Assembly: GCA_037833965.1 (NCBI GenBank)
Contig: AP031355.1
Location: 8,209,501-8,273,500, forward strand
Reading direction: 5' to 3'
DNA: 64,000 nt
Origin: Marchantia polymorpha subsp. ruderalis
Taxonomy: Eukaryota > Streptophyta > Marchantiopsida > Marchantiales > Marchantiaceae
Position numbers and translations under genes: made by a program. Positions 1 through 11,800 of this stretch are shown here, piece after piece; the first letter of the stretch is position 1; each line of letters starts with the position of its first letter. The notes beneath the pieces were generated by a model. The model made no database searches and was not told the origin of the DNA. It worked only from the letters and a program-made list of their open reading frames with translations.

Positions 1-1246
1 TTTGAAGAGGAGAGGGTTGTCGCGAGGGCACTGGGCCTTGAGAGACTCGGCGAATTCCGGGTCCATCGATGGGTCTGTGATATTCTGACCTTGAAAGTCC
101 CACAGGCGCTCGAAGAATGCTCCGCAGTGGAGTTGTCCGATAGAGTGCCCGCCTGCATGAGGACACTCACAAGTCTGCGTTACAAACCTTCAAGAATCTT
201 GCAGATTGAGGTCTTTCACGCAAGGCAAGTGATCACCTGGAGGCTTTGAGATACAGCAAAACATCGTTGGAGTTTACTGCCTTACGCACATTCTCTCAAA
301 TCGTTCATGGCAACACATGCGTCCCATGCGAACAAAGAACTGGACATGTCACCGTGCTCTAAAATTGGAAGATTCTCAAGGAACTGCAATCACCCACCTG
401 AAAGGACGATCATGTCCTTGGTGTCTAGTCCAACTTTGGCGAAAGTCGCAACTAGCTGGGAGAAGTTGTATGTTCGGAATGGTAGACTGGTGTTGACCTC
501 GTCTGCAACTGACGATCGTCCATCGATGCGGCCCAGAAACACTGGCCAGCTCAAGCCTCCGAGCTGCGCAGTACAACCAGATGTTTACTATCATAGATCA
601 ATCAAAGGTTCTGTCCAGGCCGACAATATGTTATATGACTACTTTATACTCAATACTCCCACTGAATCACGCGACGTAACTTGTAACTAGACCACCGAAG
701 TATGTACCTTAACAGTGGCGTCCCTCGCCACCATGGCCAAAATGTCGGCACACGACACGACACCTGGGCATGCGCACTCGAGCTCCATCTTTATATCGTC
801 AATATGCTCAAATCCTCGAAGGGAGCCGTTGTTTATGAGCGCCTCTTTCTCAGCGAGTGTAGTATTGGTCGAAATCAGAAGCACCGATCCATCGCAGCCC
901 TGCACGAGCATTCACAGTCATGAAGCCATTCCCAGAGCGATCCCGAAGGATGTACGTAGCAGGAGCCTGTTTTCGCGATGTACACTTAGGTGGCCACAGC
1001 AATTTGACAGCTGCATTTTGAAAGCGAGCTTACCCGAACGAAGCAATCATGGAAATGCAGGCGCATCAGACCTGCAGCCATTCCTTTATCGGCGTCAACG
1101 ATTTCATCGACCTTTTGCTTTACAATTGTGGCAGCTTGCGGGCAAGTGGAGTCATAAAAGTCAGTGGTTAACTGCCCTTGTGATACCACTGCTATCAGAA
1201 GAATCGAAGCGATCCAAAGGAACCATTGGGAACCTCTGGTGGCCAT
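1..1246 (-). CDS. Class III secretory peroxidase, copy 1 (partial, runs off left edge)
   Basis: Haem peroxidase of the plant secretory class, expected in the apoplast or wall, oxidising phenolics with H2O2. Four exons on the minus strand with GT-AG borders: 1246-1034, 899-708, 563-398 and 152-<1. Exon 1 gives a hydrophobic signal peptide, then [12 protein letters not shown], the family N-terminus, and the distal haem motif LHFHDCFVR. Exon 2 holds GCDGSVLL (calcium site) and [12 protein letters not shown]. Exon 3 holds [12 protein letters not shown] and ends in MIVLSG; exon 4 opens with GHSIGQLHC, the proximal haem His. About 85 codons are missing past base 1. Almost identical to the complete copy at 38081-39539 (same strand, offset about 38336), so the two are recent direct duplicates. 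Exon borders were read by eye from splice consensus and alignment with copy 2. Confidence 0.93.
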
Positions 1247-2600
1247 TTTTCTGGATCACTTGTTTAGATGTCCGAGTACTAAAAAGTTGCAATATTTTGC
1301 GACCAGCCAAAGGTAGCTCAATCGTCACAGACGATCACTTCCACCTCCCTGCACACAGCCTTTTGATCAATACGAGTGAATAAAATGCATTGACAGTTCA
1401 AGCTGCAATTTGGGGAGAGATTCGACGGAAACATTGTTGCTCTAAAGACATATTACAACCCATAATATGGCATGTTCATAAAGTGGCATAGACTGATAAA
1501 TCAACGACTGGCAACAAAACGTAATTCGTTTTGAGCTTACATGCAAGGGTCGAATGAAGCTCTTAGTTGAGCTTTTGCAACTTCTGAGCCTAACTTCTTC
1601 CAATGTTTATTTATACTCCAGCTTCTCCCAAGCTCACACGAGCTCTACGCTGCTACGATATTCAGGCTGAGACATTATGGACCTTGACAGTATAAGATCA
1701 TGCCACCTCAAAGAACGATTCAAGCGGGGACATGCACGAATCTAGCCTAAGCTTACGGTATTTATCATTTTGTCCAGCATTCAAAACAAGTTTTCAAATA
1801 TTTTGATGACCTCACGTTATTGTTGAAGTGAGGTGAAATCATTGTTAAATTAGATACTGAGAAGCCATACGAATCCTTGTCAAGAGATGGAATATCAGAA
1901 GAATTTGCTAATAGTAGACCTGGCATTTCTTAACGGATGTTTCCAACAGAGTAGTGCTTGATTCAGCATTAGTCATCTACAACTCTTTCGAGCTAGATTC
2001 CAGAATGATACAAATATTAGCTGCCTGGTCGGCAAATTCATCGTACTTGTTTAAAAGTTCACAAGTATATTCCCTAATTGTTATGTAATGTTCAACGTTG
2101 GCATGTTTGTACATGTATACGATATTTGAGATTTAAGCAAACTAAGCAGCTAACTAAGCAGCCATGTAGGTCTCAACCAGCGCATGCTTGCAAGTTACCT
2201 CAGGAAGGAGAAACATTCTCAATTGCTCTACTTCAGCTAAAAATAACCCCAAAACGCTAGTAAATGTACGTAAAGTATAGGTTTTATAACTCTTTTGTGC
2301 TGTAAAAGGATTCAGAACATTTGCGAGACGTGTATACTTCTAGGGACAGACCATATAGAACTTTGAAAGTTGATATTGACTAAACATGTAGAGGGGGCTG
2401 ATCTAACCTCATTTCAAAACTTTCTTCTCATTTGTATGAGAGTATTGCAAGAGAGAGTTTGTACTTAAGTTGGCCTGACGTCGGTTTCCAAGATGCAACA
2501 CGGGTTCTTTCACATCGAAGCTAGCAGTGCACGCAAGCTATTCTAGTCCCTAGTTTTTAGGAAGGTCTGAGAATCTAAGATGTGATTTTGAGACTCTATG
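1247..2600. other. Peroxidase copy 1 upstream region
   Basis: No gene seen. The part up to about 2130 aligns, with many differences, to the DNA upstream of peroxidase copy 2 (39540 to about 40470), so the duplication unit included the promoter. Beyond about 2140 I see no match in the window. Confidence 0.6.
1606..1618 (-). promoter_or_regulatory. Possible TATA box of peroxidase copy 1
   Basis: On the minus strand this reads GAGTATAAATAAA, about 360 bp upstream of the peroxidase ATG. A related GAGTATAAGAAG lies at the equivalent place upstream of copy 2 (39911-39923). The long distance to the ATG would need a long leader, so this is tentative. Confidence 0.35.
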
Positions 2601-2616
2601 CTATTTTTATGAGAGT

Positions 2617-2740
2617 CTCATTACAGACTTCTCTACGTTAGCAGTTGTTAATGTGGCATTGTCACGTATGGCTTCGCCTAGCAAGCGCCATTCCTCCACA
2701 GGCATGGCCATCATGTCCAGTATCACTACCCTCAATGATT
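2617..2740 (-). pseudogene. Possible LRR-like fragment
   Basis: A short minus-strand reading contains LRVVILDMMAMPVEEWRLLG followed by EAIRDNATLTTANV, which resembles one repeat of ribonuclease-inhibitor-type leucine-rich repeats (pattern 'L..LGEAIRDN.TLT'). There is no start or flanking repeat, and it ends where the copia remnant begins. It may be a scrap of a lost gene or coincidence. Confidence 0.25.
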
Positions 2741-2742
2741 GA

Positions 2743-4401
2743 TTGAAAATGAAAACTTCTGGCAAGAAAAAGATATTACCCGGTTTGGGTAAAGTTGATT
2801 TGTCATTTTGCGAACACTGCATCATGAAAAAACAACATAGGCAAACTTTTGGCGTTGGAACTCATAGTTCCAACGAGTTACTGGAGTATGTACATAGTGA
2901 CGTGTGGGGACCCTCTCCTGTTGCCTCACTGTCTGGAAAGTTGTACTATGTATCATTTATAGATGATTATTCCAAATATGTGTGGGTATACTTTCTTACC
3001 CACAAGTCTAAGGTGTTTTCCACCTTCAAAACTTGGCGCATCCAAGTTGAGACTCAGACTAGACACAAGGTGAAATATTTGCGATTAGACAATGGTGGCG
3101 AGTATACTAGTGAGGAATTTCAGAGGTATTGTAAAGAGGAGGGGATTACTCGCCATTTCACAACGGTTTATACTCCACAACAAAATGTTGTTTCTTAACG
3201 ACTCAATTGAACTGTGTTGGAGAAGGTGCAGAGTATACTAAGCAAATCCGGTTTACCAGGGGAATTTTGGGCCGAAGTTGTCAACACCGCAATTTATTTG
3301 GTAAACCTTTCTCCTTATAGTGCAATCAATTTCTCAACACCGTTTGAACTGAGACATAAACGGATGACCGATTATAGACGCTTGAGAACTTTTGGTTTTA
3401 CTGCTTATCCTCTTATATCTAGGGAGCACAGGACAAAATTAGATCCCACATCCAAGAAATGTCGTTTTCTTGGATATGCTAGCGGCGTGAAAGGTTACAG
3501 GCTATGAGATCTAGTTGCCAATAAGATGCTTGTTAGTAGAGATGTTTCTTTCAATGAGACTAGCTTATTGAAAGAGGGGGAGAATGTGGAGGCTAACAAA
3601 GGGAAATTTTTACTCACGGATGTTGTTGTGGGGAGTTTGATCATTCTATCACTAATGATCATTCACATGAAGAAGCACCAATACATGTGGAGCAAGTTTT
3701 TGAGGAACAAGAACTTGCTCATTCAGAGCAGGCTATTGTTGGTGAACCTATTGCTTTAATACCAAACGAGAGAGATCAAACAGAAACATCTATTAGGAGA
3801 TAATAACGATCTAGTAGAGCTCCTAAGAGATTTGATGTATGGGCCTACTCATCCATTCTCAAAGATCGCGACATTGATTCTGAAGATGAGGATGGTATGG
3901 CGTTGATCTTGGAAGAAGGTGAACCCTCTTCATTTAGAGAAGCTCAAGCTTCAATCAACAAGCTTGAATGGAATACTGCTATGGAGCGGGAGATGCAGTC
4001 ACTGATTGACAAACAAGACTTGGGAGTTGGTTGAGCTTCCTAAAGATCAGACAGTGATTGACTCCAAGTGGATGTACAAGCTGAAAGACAATCCAACGGG
4101 AGATGAGGCAAGAATCTTCAAAGCTAGATTGGTGGCTAGAGGTTTCACACAAGAAAAGGGTGTCGATTATAACAAAGTTTTTTTGCCTGTAGCAAAATAC
4201 GTTACAATTTGTCTAGTATGTGCATTGGTCGCAACATTCAGTCTTGTTATGGATCATATGGATGTGGTTACAGCTTTTCTTTATGGATATTTAAAGGAGG
4301 AGATCTACATGAGACAACCAATTGGCTTTGAGGTCAAATGCCAGGAGAGGTTAGTCTGTAGATTACTGAAATCATTGTATGGACTGAAGCAAGCTCTGTA
4401 A
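2743..4401 (+). pseudogene. Ty1/copia integrase-RT remnant (broken)
   Basis: Degenerate pol segment of a copia retrotransposon. 2743-3198 has the GAG-pre-integrase zinc motif region (FCEHCIMKK) and the integrase core start (HSDVWGP, SFIDDYSKYVWVYF, LRLDNGGEYTS), ending just after TPQQN where a stop and frame break occur. 3214-3507 continues the integrase (GEFWAE, GYASGVKGYRL). 3526-4000 holds the linker with a further frameshift and clustered stops. 4006-4401 is the RT N-terminal half (WMYKLK, ARLVARGFTQ, DVVTAFLYGYL, EEIYM, SLYGLKQA) and stops before the YxDD box. Gag, protease, the rest of RT and RNase H are absent. No LTR of its own is visible. Confidence 0.9.
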
Positions 4402-4411
4402 GACCAGATAT

Positions 4412-5166
4412 TGCATGTGTGAAATAAACTAGAATTGGCCAAGGGATTAATCATGGTTAGGATAGTTATGACTAAATCTAGCTAGTTATGACTAAGTCTA
4501 GCTAGTTTAGCTATAATGTCTATACTTGGCGGAATAACTAGAGAAGTTCTAGAAGATTTGAGTGAGCACTTCTATTTTGTCTTGTACAAAAGTCTAGATT
4601 CCAAGAGAAAAGACTTTTGAACTTCATGTTTAGTTTTGATTGGTTTGACTAAAGTAAGGAGTATTCCATTGCTTAGACTAAGTCTTATGTTGACTTAGTG
4701 GAAAGTGGAAGTTCTAGAAGTTGGAAAGGCACAAATGGCATGTCGCCACCTCAATCTAGGGATTAGTAAACATCTAGAAGGTTTAGGGGGCCAATGGCAT
4801 GTTGCCACATATTGATAACTAGTCAACCTTACTATGGTTTATCTTCGTAAAAGTAAGTTAGATAGAAATTACCATTTGTTACTATGGTAAATTCTCAAGT
4901 AGTATATATAGAGAGGTAGGAAAGAGACTCTCAAGCAAGTTTGGAGAGTTCATATGTAGAGACTTGTTTCATATATGAAATAGTGACGAATTTTCAGTAC
5001 CTTGGAGTGTCTATGAGTGTATGAGTTGGAGTGATACCTTGAGAGATTGTGTGAGAGGGTGTTTAGCTTATGAGTATGATGCGGAATCCTAGTCTTCTAG
5101 AATCATGATGAGCTACCGAAAAGCCATCTGAGGTAAACCTGAGTGAGAGTCAGCCCGGAGGTTGCA
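4412..5166 (+). repeat. 5' LTR of gypsy element 1 (start approximate)
   Basis: Inferred from a primer-binding site directly downstream (5171-5188) and a TATA box at 4903-4910. The right edge is placed at the CA of GGTTGCA (5165-5166), four bases before the PBS; the left edge is one of several TG dinucleotides at 4412-4419, just after the copia remnant ends. The element has no 3' LTR in the window, so neither edge can be confirmed by pairing. Confidence 0.55.
4901..4910 (+). promoter_or_regulatory. TATA box in LTR of gypsy element 1
   Basis: AGTATATATA about 260 bp before the LTR end, followed by GAGAGGTAGG. The position suits a U3/R boundary a few tens of bases downstream. Confidence 0.5.
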
Positions 5167-5377
5167 TTTTTGGTTCCGTTGCCGGGACCTCAATCTAGAA
5201 GGCAGAATGTTTAGGATTCGATTTCTAGCTAGAGAGAAAGTATCCATGAGGGATCACTTGGTGTTAACATTGGGGAATGAAAGAGCGGAGAGTGTGCTTG
5301 AGAGCAAAAATCCCTTTGTTTATCCAATAGTCTCATATGATAGCCTAGAAGTGATTTTGTACGTTTTGTACACGTAA
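5162..5377 (+). other. Small leader ORF with PFV motif (element 1, first)
   Basis: Open frame just behind the PBS. Its second half, LVLTLGNERAESVLES then NPFVYPIVSY, ending LEVILYVLY, resembles the frame at 6275-6541 in this element and the leader ORF of element 2 (15178-15432, minus). Function unknown. The similarity between separate leaders suggests a real short peptide or a conserved leader; it could also be an internal duplication of leader DNA. Confidence 0.4.
5171..5188 (+). promoter_or_regulatory. Primer-binding site of gypsy element 1 (tRNA-Asp-like)
   Basis: TGGTTCCGTTGCCGGGAC is close to the plant tRNA-Asp type PBS (TGGCGCCGTTGCCGGGGAC), with a few mismatches. It lies four bases after the presumed LTR end and fixes the orientation of the element as plus. 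Confidence 0.7.
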
Positions 5378-5828
5378 ATATGTCTTTTTGAGAGAAAAGT
5401 GATCTTAGACACCAAAAAAATATTTTTGAAGGTATTTTTCAAAGTTTTTATTGATTTTAGAGTAGAAGATAGAGAACATTTACGTTTTTGTTTCAGGTCT
5501 AGATCATGTGTTAACAGAACGATATGAGAGTTAGAAGTTGAGTGGGTTTTCACGGGTACCAAAAGTTTGCTCTCTGGAAAGTTTGTACAGAGTAAATTAA
5601 TTTTTGTGTATTTCAAGTTAGGCTTTGAAACTTCGTACGCGTGTGTATTTAAAGATTACCTACGTGTGAGAGATCACGTCTAGAGACGAAGTTATGATGA
5701 TTTGAAGTTCAGAGGGTACAAAATCACGATAAGATAGCAAAAGTTTTGGGTTTCTTTATTTGAAGTTTTGGCCTAGTAGATAACGTTTCTGGGAGAGACC
5801 TTTTGAGTGGTTTCCACCTTATGGAAAA

Positions 5829-6272
5829 ATGAGTGATCAAGGGGGCTGGAAGGTTAGGTTATCCAAAGTACCTCAAGGCTTGGATGTTATAGTGTCTTTA
5901 GACTCCAATACAAGAGAATTCAAGGTGGAGTTTGAAGAAAGAGTAGTTAGTCAATCCCCAAGAGTGAAATGTGAGACTTGCTTTTATTGTGGAGAGGAGG
6001 GACATAAGGTTGTCAATTGTTCACTGCGGAACAAAGATAGAAGATTGAGGAGCAAGAGAACCTTGGGAGATTTGAAACTTCACTTGGGACCATCATCGCC
6101 ACATGAATCCCAAAGTGCAACCTTTTGTGACAATTGCGGAGTGATTGGACTACCGACGGGACACGAATGCAGCGGAGTGAAGGCGCTTCTAGAATCACTT
6201 GTGGAAGGGTTTGACGGCAAGCTAAGTGCTGAAACGGAGAAAGTGACCTCAGCGGGTTCAAGCTCAAACTGA
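5829..6272 (+). CDS. Pre-gag zinc-knuckle ORF of gypsy element 1
   Basis: 147 codons from ATG, between PBS and gag. The middle carries CETCFYCGEEGHKVVNC, a CCHC knuckle (CX2CX4HX4C), and further on CDNCGVIGLPTGHEC, a second Cys/His cluster with different spacing. CCHC knuckles bind single-stranded nucleic acid in Gag proteins, but this protein is separate from the main gag, which starts at about 6498 and has its own knuckle. The C-terminus is acidic and Ser-rich. It may be an accessory leader gene or a displaced gag piece; no partner copy is present for comparison. Confidence 0.5.
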   Translation: MSDQGGWKVRLSKVPQGLDVIVSLDSNTREFKVEFEERVVSQSPRVKCETCFYCGEEGHKVVNCSLRNKDRRLRSKRTLGDLKLHLGPSSPHESQSATFCDNCGVIGLPTGHECSGVKALLESLVEGFDGKLSAETEKVTSAGSSSN

Positions 6273-6274
6273 AG

Positions 6275-6541
6275 ATGGAGATCATCATTCGGATGATGGA
6301 GAAGATGATGATGAGGGTAAGACTCATTGTATGCCTAGGGGAGGAGAGAGCTTTGGCTATCTTGGAGCAACCAATTCCTTTTGTGTTTCCTTTGATGAAT
6401 TACTCAAGGATGGAGTTAGTGTTGTTTGTATTGTATTGGGGAGTCCCATATAAATTTCCAATAGAAAAAAAAATAAAAATTTATAAAAAAATATTAGTTG
6501 GAAATGGGGAAGCTTCCGGTGTTTTATGGGAGGGAAAATGA
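6275..6541 (+). other. Small leader ORF with PFV motif (element 1, second)
   Basis: Starts three bases after the zinc-knuckle ORF stop. It contains CLGEERALAILEQ, PFVFPLMNY and LVLFVLYW, paralleling 5162-5377. The end overlaps the start of gag in another frame. Function unknown. Confidence 0.35.
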
Positions 6542-7774
6542 GGATGTAGAAGCCTTTGTTAGGGACTTCAAGAGGGCTTGCATAGGAAACAATGAAAGGA
6601 AGAAGGTTGAATGGGCTATGCTTTTGCCGGATTTCTTGGAGGATTCTGCACTCAAATGGTACCAGGAGTACAAGAGAGAACATGTGGAGGAGGACACTTG
6701 GGAGACATTGACGGAGAGCCTCATCGAAAACTTTCTTCCCAATGAAAGTTATGAAAAGCTGATGTGTGAGGTCACCTTCTTGAAACAAGGAGAGAACGAG
6801 AAGGTGAGGACCTATGTGGAGAGAACTGAGAAGTTATAGTCGAGGTTCCACGTGGTGTTGAGGAAGGGTGGAGACGAAGTGGATGCTACAATGGTGGGGA
6901 TACAAGCAATGCTCATGAACAATTCGTCGGAGGTTTGAGACCCGAGATTCGAAGTAAGGTGAGATATGAGAAGACTTCTTCTAAAGCTGAAGCCATTCAA
7001 ATTGCTATTAGAATGGAGGAAAGCTTAGAAGATGATGATTCTAGCTTGATGGCTAGAGAAGTAACTCCACCGATTGTAGGAAGATCCATGGGTTCAAATC
7101 TTGCTAGTTCATCCACAATGGTGAATCCTAATGTAGATTTGCAAAATGAGTTGAAATCTATTACGGAAACTCTAGTAGACCTCAAGATCAATGTAGTACA
7201 GTTGTGGGAGAAGAGAAATCAGAATGTAGGAGGAAGTTCTAGAGGGTATGGAAATTATACTCCAAGAGGAAATCCACCTCCAGGAAACTTTGCAGTTTCT
7301 TGTTTTACTTGTGGCGGTCCTCATTTTCAGCGAAATTGTCCTAACCCTCGACAACATGATGGAGTTCGGCACAACAACAATGCACCGTCCACACAACAAG
7401 CCAAGGATAAGGGAGTAGCATCCATTGATGTATTTCCTCATCAATGCACCTTTGAGGAAGGAGAGAGCTCAAAGTCGAAGGTGGATATCCTTGCACATGA
7501 GAAGAAACGTGCTCGATTTGCAGATGAGTCAATTTCCATGGAGGACATGCCAAGTCGGAGTACACGATCAAGTGGAGTAAGTCAACCAAGAGTACCAAGA
7601 AAGAAGTTGGGCATGAATGACTTTTCCATTTCATCTTCTCAAGCTAAGTATGACGTGGTGGAAGATGTAAGAAGTCAGAAGGCCAATATCATAGTTGGCC
7701 AACTCATTGCTTTAAATCCAACCATACGGAAGGAGTTGAGAGGAGGCCTTAGCTCCACAAGGATCATGTATTGA
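6498..7774 (+). pseudogene. Ty3/gypsy gag of element 1 (broken; left copy)
   Basis: Retrotransposon Gag. The N-terminal part (FYGRENEDVEAFVRDFKRAC, LKWYQEY, VRTYVERTEKL) is the Retrotrans_gag fold. It is broken by TAG at 6837-6839, by TGA near 6936, and by a frame change. The following 279-codon frame (6935-7774) has an SxxSS linker, a CCHC knuckle CFTCGGPHFQRNC (one residue short between the second C and the H), and a tail YDVVEDVRSQKANI that resembles the gag-protease junction of the large element at 19-32 kb. It ends at 7774, where the sequence flips into minus-strand element 2. From base 6800 on it is duplicated at 12252-13226. Confidence 0.85.
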
Positions 7775-8874
7775 TCACTCATATGTTCATTGAGCTTTGC
7801 ATTCTTCCAATTCGTTTGGAGCCAAACGATATGGAGCTTTGCAAGTTGGTGTACTTCCAGGTATCACCTCAATCTTGTGATTTACTCGCCTCTTTGGTGG
7901 TAATCCTGCAGGTAGATCATCTGGAAAAACATCTTTATACTCCATAAAAATGTCGTTCAAGGACTCCGGGATGTAAGGTTTGTCCGTGGACCCAATATCT
8001 CTTATAAGTCCAAGGAAACATACATCATCTCTAGAAATGGATGTTGTACCCATCACAAAGAGGGGTAAATTCCTATTCTGAGATCTAATTCTATCTCCAT
8101 AGATCTTCCATCCACTAATTGTAATCACTTTTCTTCTCCAATCTACCTTCGGATTATATTGTTTCATCCATGGCATTCCAAGGATGACATCATATCGAGC
8201 TAAACGAATTACTCTCCATTCAATGCTCTCCTTGTATCTACCTATGGATAATTCTACACTCCGTGGTAGTGTTTCTATCACTTCAGTTTGCCCGTTTGGC
8301 AATTCAACTTCTTCACTCACGTCCTTCATCAACATCAAACCTAACTTCATAGCAACACTCCTTGATAGAAAATTCTCAGTTGCTCCAGGATCAATTAAAA
8401 CTCTCACCTTGTGTCCTTCCATGAAACCGTCAGTGACAATGAGTTGAGCTTGCTTCTTACTCCTTCCATGAGCTCCCAACCATTGCCTTCTTCCAACATC
8501 GACTTTTCTTCGCTTTGTAGAACCGATTAGGCCGCGAGGCAAGATTACTGGTGATCTTCGTTTCCCGAAATTGCTTCCTCCACCTCTTCATACTCTATCC
8601 CCTCCATATTGTTGAACGGTCGTCGTTGCATGGGCCGTCCTCCTTGTTGTGTCGGCCGAACTCGACAAAACTTGGCTATGTGACCCATTCATCCACATGC
8701 ATAGCATTGGCGATTGTCACGAACTCCAGATCCTCCTCGAACCATTCCATTATTTGCATAACCTTCTTGCAAATTTGGAACTCCTGGTCGCCTAATCTCA
8801 CCTCCAAATCTTGGTGGTGGTACTCTTGTTGGTGCAAAACCTTCTCTACGTCGAAGGTTTCCCAACTCCATCGG
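6800..8874. repeat. 2075-bp direct duplication, left copy
   Basis: Aligns base for base with 12252-14326 (offset 5452). I noticed only two differences: one near 6909/12361 region (CAAGCAATG versus CGAGCAATG) and one near 8500/13952 (CATCGACTT versus CATCAACTT). At the left edge 6799 is A while 12251 is T; at the right edge 8875 is G while 14327 is T. The segment carries the element 1/element 2 junction. Confidence 0.95.
7787..8874 (-). pseudogene. Ty3/gypsy element 2 gag end, protease and RT start (left copy)
   Basis: Minus-strand pol fragment. The frame from 8542 to 7787 holds a retropepsin (LIDPGATENFLS in place of the usual DSGAT; YDVILGMPWM as the second conserved loop) and the first residues of RT (YKDVFPDDLPAGLPPKR, APYRLAP), cut at 7787. 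Upstream in another frame is the end of gag, with the CCHC knuckle CYACG-stop-MGHIAKFC, where a TGA (8689-8691) replaces one residue. At 8875 the sequence switches into the LINE fragment. An almost identical right copy is at 13239-14326. Confidence 0.85.
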
Positions 8875-11800
8875 GTGCCCAAGTTCTATCAGGTGTAAGA
8901 AGGTAGTAGCCTCACCAAAAATTGAAGAGGTTGCTCCCATGCTCCTCCATCTGAGACCGGCAGCCGTTTTCCATACCTGCTGTGCGAATGGGCAATCGAA
9001 GAAGATGTGGGCAACTGACTCTATCGCTCCACACCCCCGAGGACACCTACCATCTCCATGCCCAATTTTGGACGCCCTCTCATTTGTGTATAGGGCCTGC
9101 TGCAGGACCCTCCACATAAAGAGTTTATCTCTATTCACGTTTCTGCACTGCCACAGATTCGTGAATAGTTCCTCCCACTCAGTCTCTGTCTTCTGAACGT
9201 GCCATTTCCAATTAAGGTGCTCGCTGAGGGACGTAGCTTGAGTCTTGTCCCTGTACCAACTGCGAGCAGCCTCTGTGAAGTTTCCAGCTATTGGTTTGCC
9301 CCTAATCCTCCATCCCGCACTAGTTCGCAGGGGGGCACTAGTCAGCCCCGTCGCTAAGGTGATTTTGTGCATGAATACATGCATTGGCGATCCTGCTGCT
9401 CGCCGTTGTTCATTTAAGTTGCCCCTGACAAACGTACGTTTGAGTTCCTCCCTTTTCCTCCATAGCGTTTCCATTTGTGTGATCTTGAGAGAACGAAGTT
9501 CCGCCAGGATCTGTTTCGTGTGCGGTTCGCTTTCCTCCCAGCGTTTGACTGTGAGGCTAACTATGTCCCTTAACGTTATATTCCGAGGAATAGCCACCCC
9601 AGCTGGCTCCCAAGACATGTCTTCTTGTATGCACCTCCAGCATGTTAGGAGCGCCTTCCCCACCTCAGTCCCTGTCAGGTGCAAAGGTTGTCTGGTCAAG
9701 ATCAGGTCTGGAAGACTGTAGTTCCTCCTCACTATGTCCCTGTTGTATTTTGCTCGTCCCTGCTTTACCAAGGCAGCAAGCGCTAGCCCCCACGTGCCTG
9801 CACCTTCGTCTACAATAGAGCCTATCCACTTGCCCATTAGTGATGAGTTAGTATCCGCCAAAGACCTGATACCAAGCCCCCCTCTGGTCTTGGGCCTGCA
9901 AAGTAGATCCCATCTGACCAATGAACGTTTCGCTGTTCCATCCTTATTGTATCCCCACAGAAACTGACGGTACAGCTGCTCAACTTTCCTGCAGGTTGTC
10001 GCCGAAAGTTTTATGAGAGAAGCATAGAAGGTGGGCTGAGCTTGCAAGACGAATTGCAGGAGTACAGCCCGCGCTTCGAAGGACAGCAGCCTCAGTTCCC
10101 ATCCTCCCAACTTGTGCGCTATTTTTTTGGTGCAGAACTCGTCCTGCGTTTGTTTGCTAACCCCTAAACCTGCTGGCGCCCCAAGATATTTGTGCACCTC
10201 CCCTTGCTGCATCAGCGTGCAGCCTGTGAGGAAGAACCAGTCTGGGGGCCTGTCCATTCCCAGCAGCAGTATTGCTGACTTGGACAGGTTCAGTCTGGCA
10301 CCACTACTCTTCTCATACTTCCCTAAAACCGTCCTCAGCTCTTGGAATGAGGAATATGAGTCGTCAATGAAGACGCCCATATCATCAGCAAAGAGTGAGT
10401 AGTCCAGCAGTACGGTTTCCCCCACCTGGTATCCTCGAATTCGCCCTGCCTGGAAGCTGGCCTTCATCTCCGACATTAGGGGTTGAGTAGCTAGCACAAA
10501 CAGCAGGGGCGCCAACGGGCACCCCTGTCTCACTCCTCTTCCAACTGGAAACCTGTACGTCTTTGCCCCATTCACGTGGACAGCCGTAGATGCTCCCAGC
10601 GTGAGCCCTTTCACGAGCGCCACAAATTGCTGACCAAGCCCACACTTTGCCATGGTGTCCCAAAGATAATCGTGTTCTACCCTGTCATACGCCTTCTCAA
10701 AATCCAGCTTGACGAACATACCTGGGTGTTTGCAGGTTCTAGCAGCGTCTTGGGCCATCCACAACGTGAGCACGTTGTCGAGCATGTGCCTGCCTTTAAT
10801 GAATCCAGTCTGTTGCGGTAAGATGATTTTCTGCAGAAGGAGCTGTAGTCTACCTGCTAAAATCCTTGCAATTATCTTGTAGTCGGTTGTCAACATTGTT
10901 AGGGGTCTCCAGTCCTTGAGCTCCATCTTGTTGACAGCCTTGGGGATTAGGCGAATCATGCCTTCTGTGACAGTCTCTGCAAGCACACCTTCCTCCCAGA
11001 ACTTGTGAACCATACTAACGTAAAACTTTTTCATATGTGGCCATGTCTTCCTCATAGCTTCTGCCGAGACTCCATCTACACCCGGCGCTTTGTTGGCTGG
11101 AAGACTGAAGAGCACCTCCTCAATTTCCTTTTCTGTTGGAAGTGCTGCGAGCATGGACCGCTCAGCCTCGGTGAGGTGGTCCTGCACCCTGTGCGTTAAA
11201 GCCTGGCGAGCCTGTTCGTCTAGCGCCGTAGGAGGTTGCGCTGTATAGAGTTCAGCATAGTACCTGCCCACTGCGCACATAATCTTCGACTGATCCCTTG
11301 TGTCTTCCCCTGTTGGCAGGCGCAGTTGCAGTATCTGGGCCCGAGCAGCGTTCTGTCTGTGGATATTGAAGAAGTACTTGGAGGGTGCGTCTCCCAACCC
11401 CAAGTGCTTGACACGCGACCATAGTCTGATCTCTACATCACGCTCGTGCTCCCTAAGTCGCTTCTCCGTCTCCAGCCAGTCTAGACGGACCAGCTGCTGT
11501 GTGCTCAGGTCCTTAGGCCGACTTTGGTGAATGTCTGCAATCTCCTGTTGCAGTTCCTGTATGCAGGACAGTCGCGCCCGCTGGTCTTTCTGTTTGGCAC
11601 GCAGGAAATTCCGCACCTGCATCATTCCTTTGTGGTAAGTCTTTCTTGGATCATCAGTTCGTCTTTGCAGTTTCGCCCAGATCTTTCTGACACCCTCCTG
11701 TATCTGTGGTTTACCCAAAAGGGAAGGACTCCACTTGAATGTGGTAGGACCCGCAAGTGAGAGCTTCCCGTCAGTGCACACCACTGTCCCCACCTCTACC

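Noticed and set aside
9245-11760. Several plus-strand open frames across the LINE
   Set aside because: Shadows of the 1147-codon minus-strand RT frame; no domain in the plus frames.
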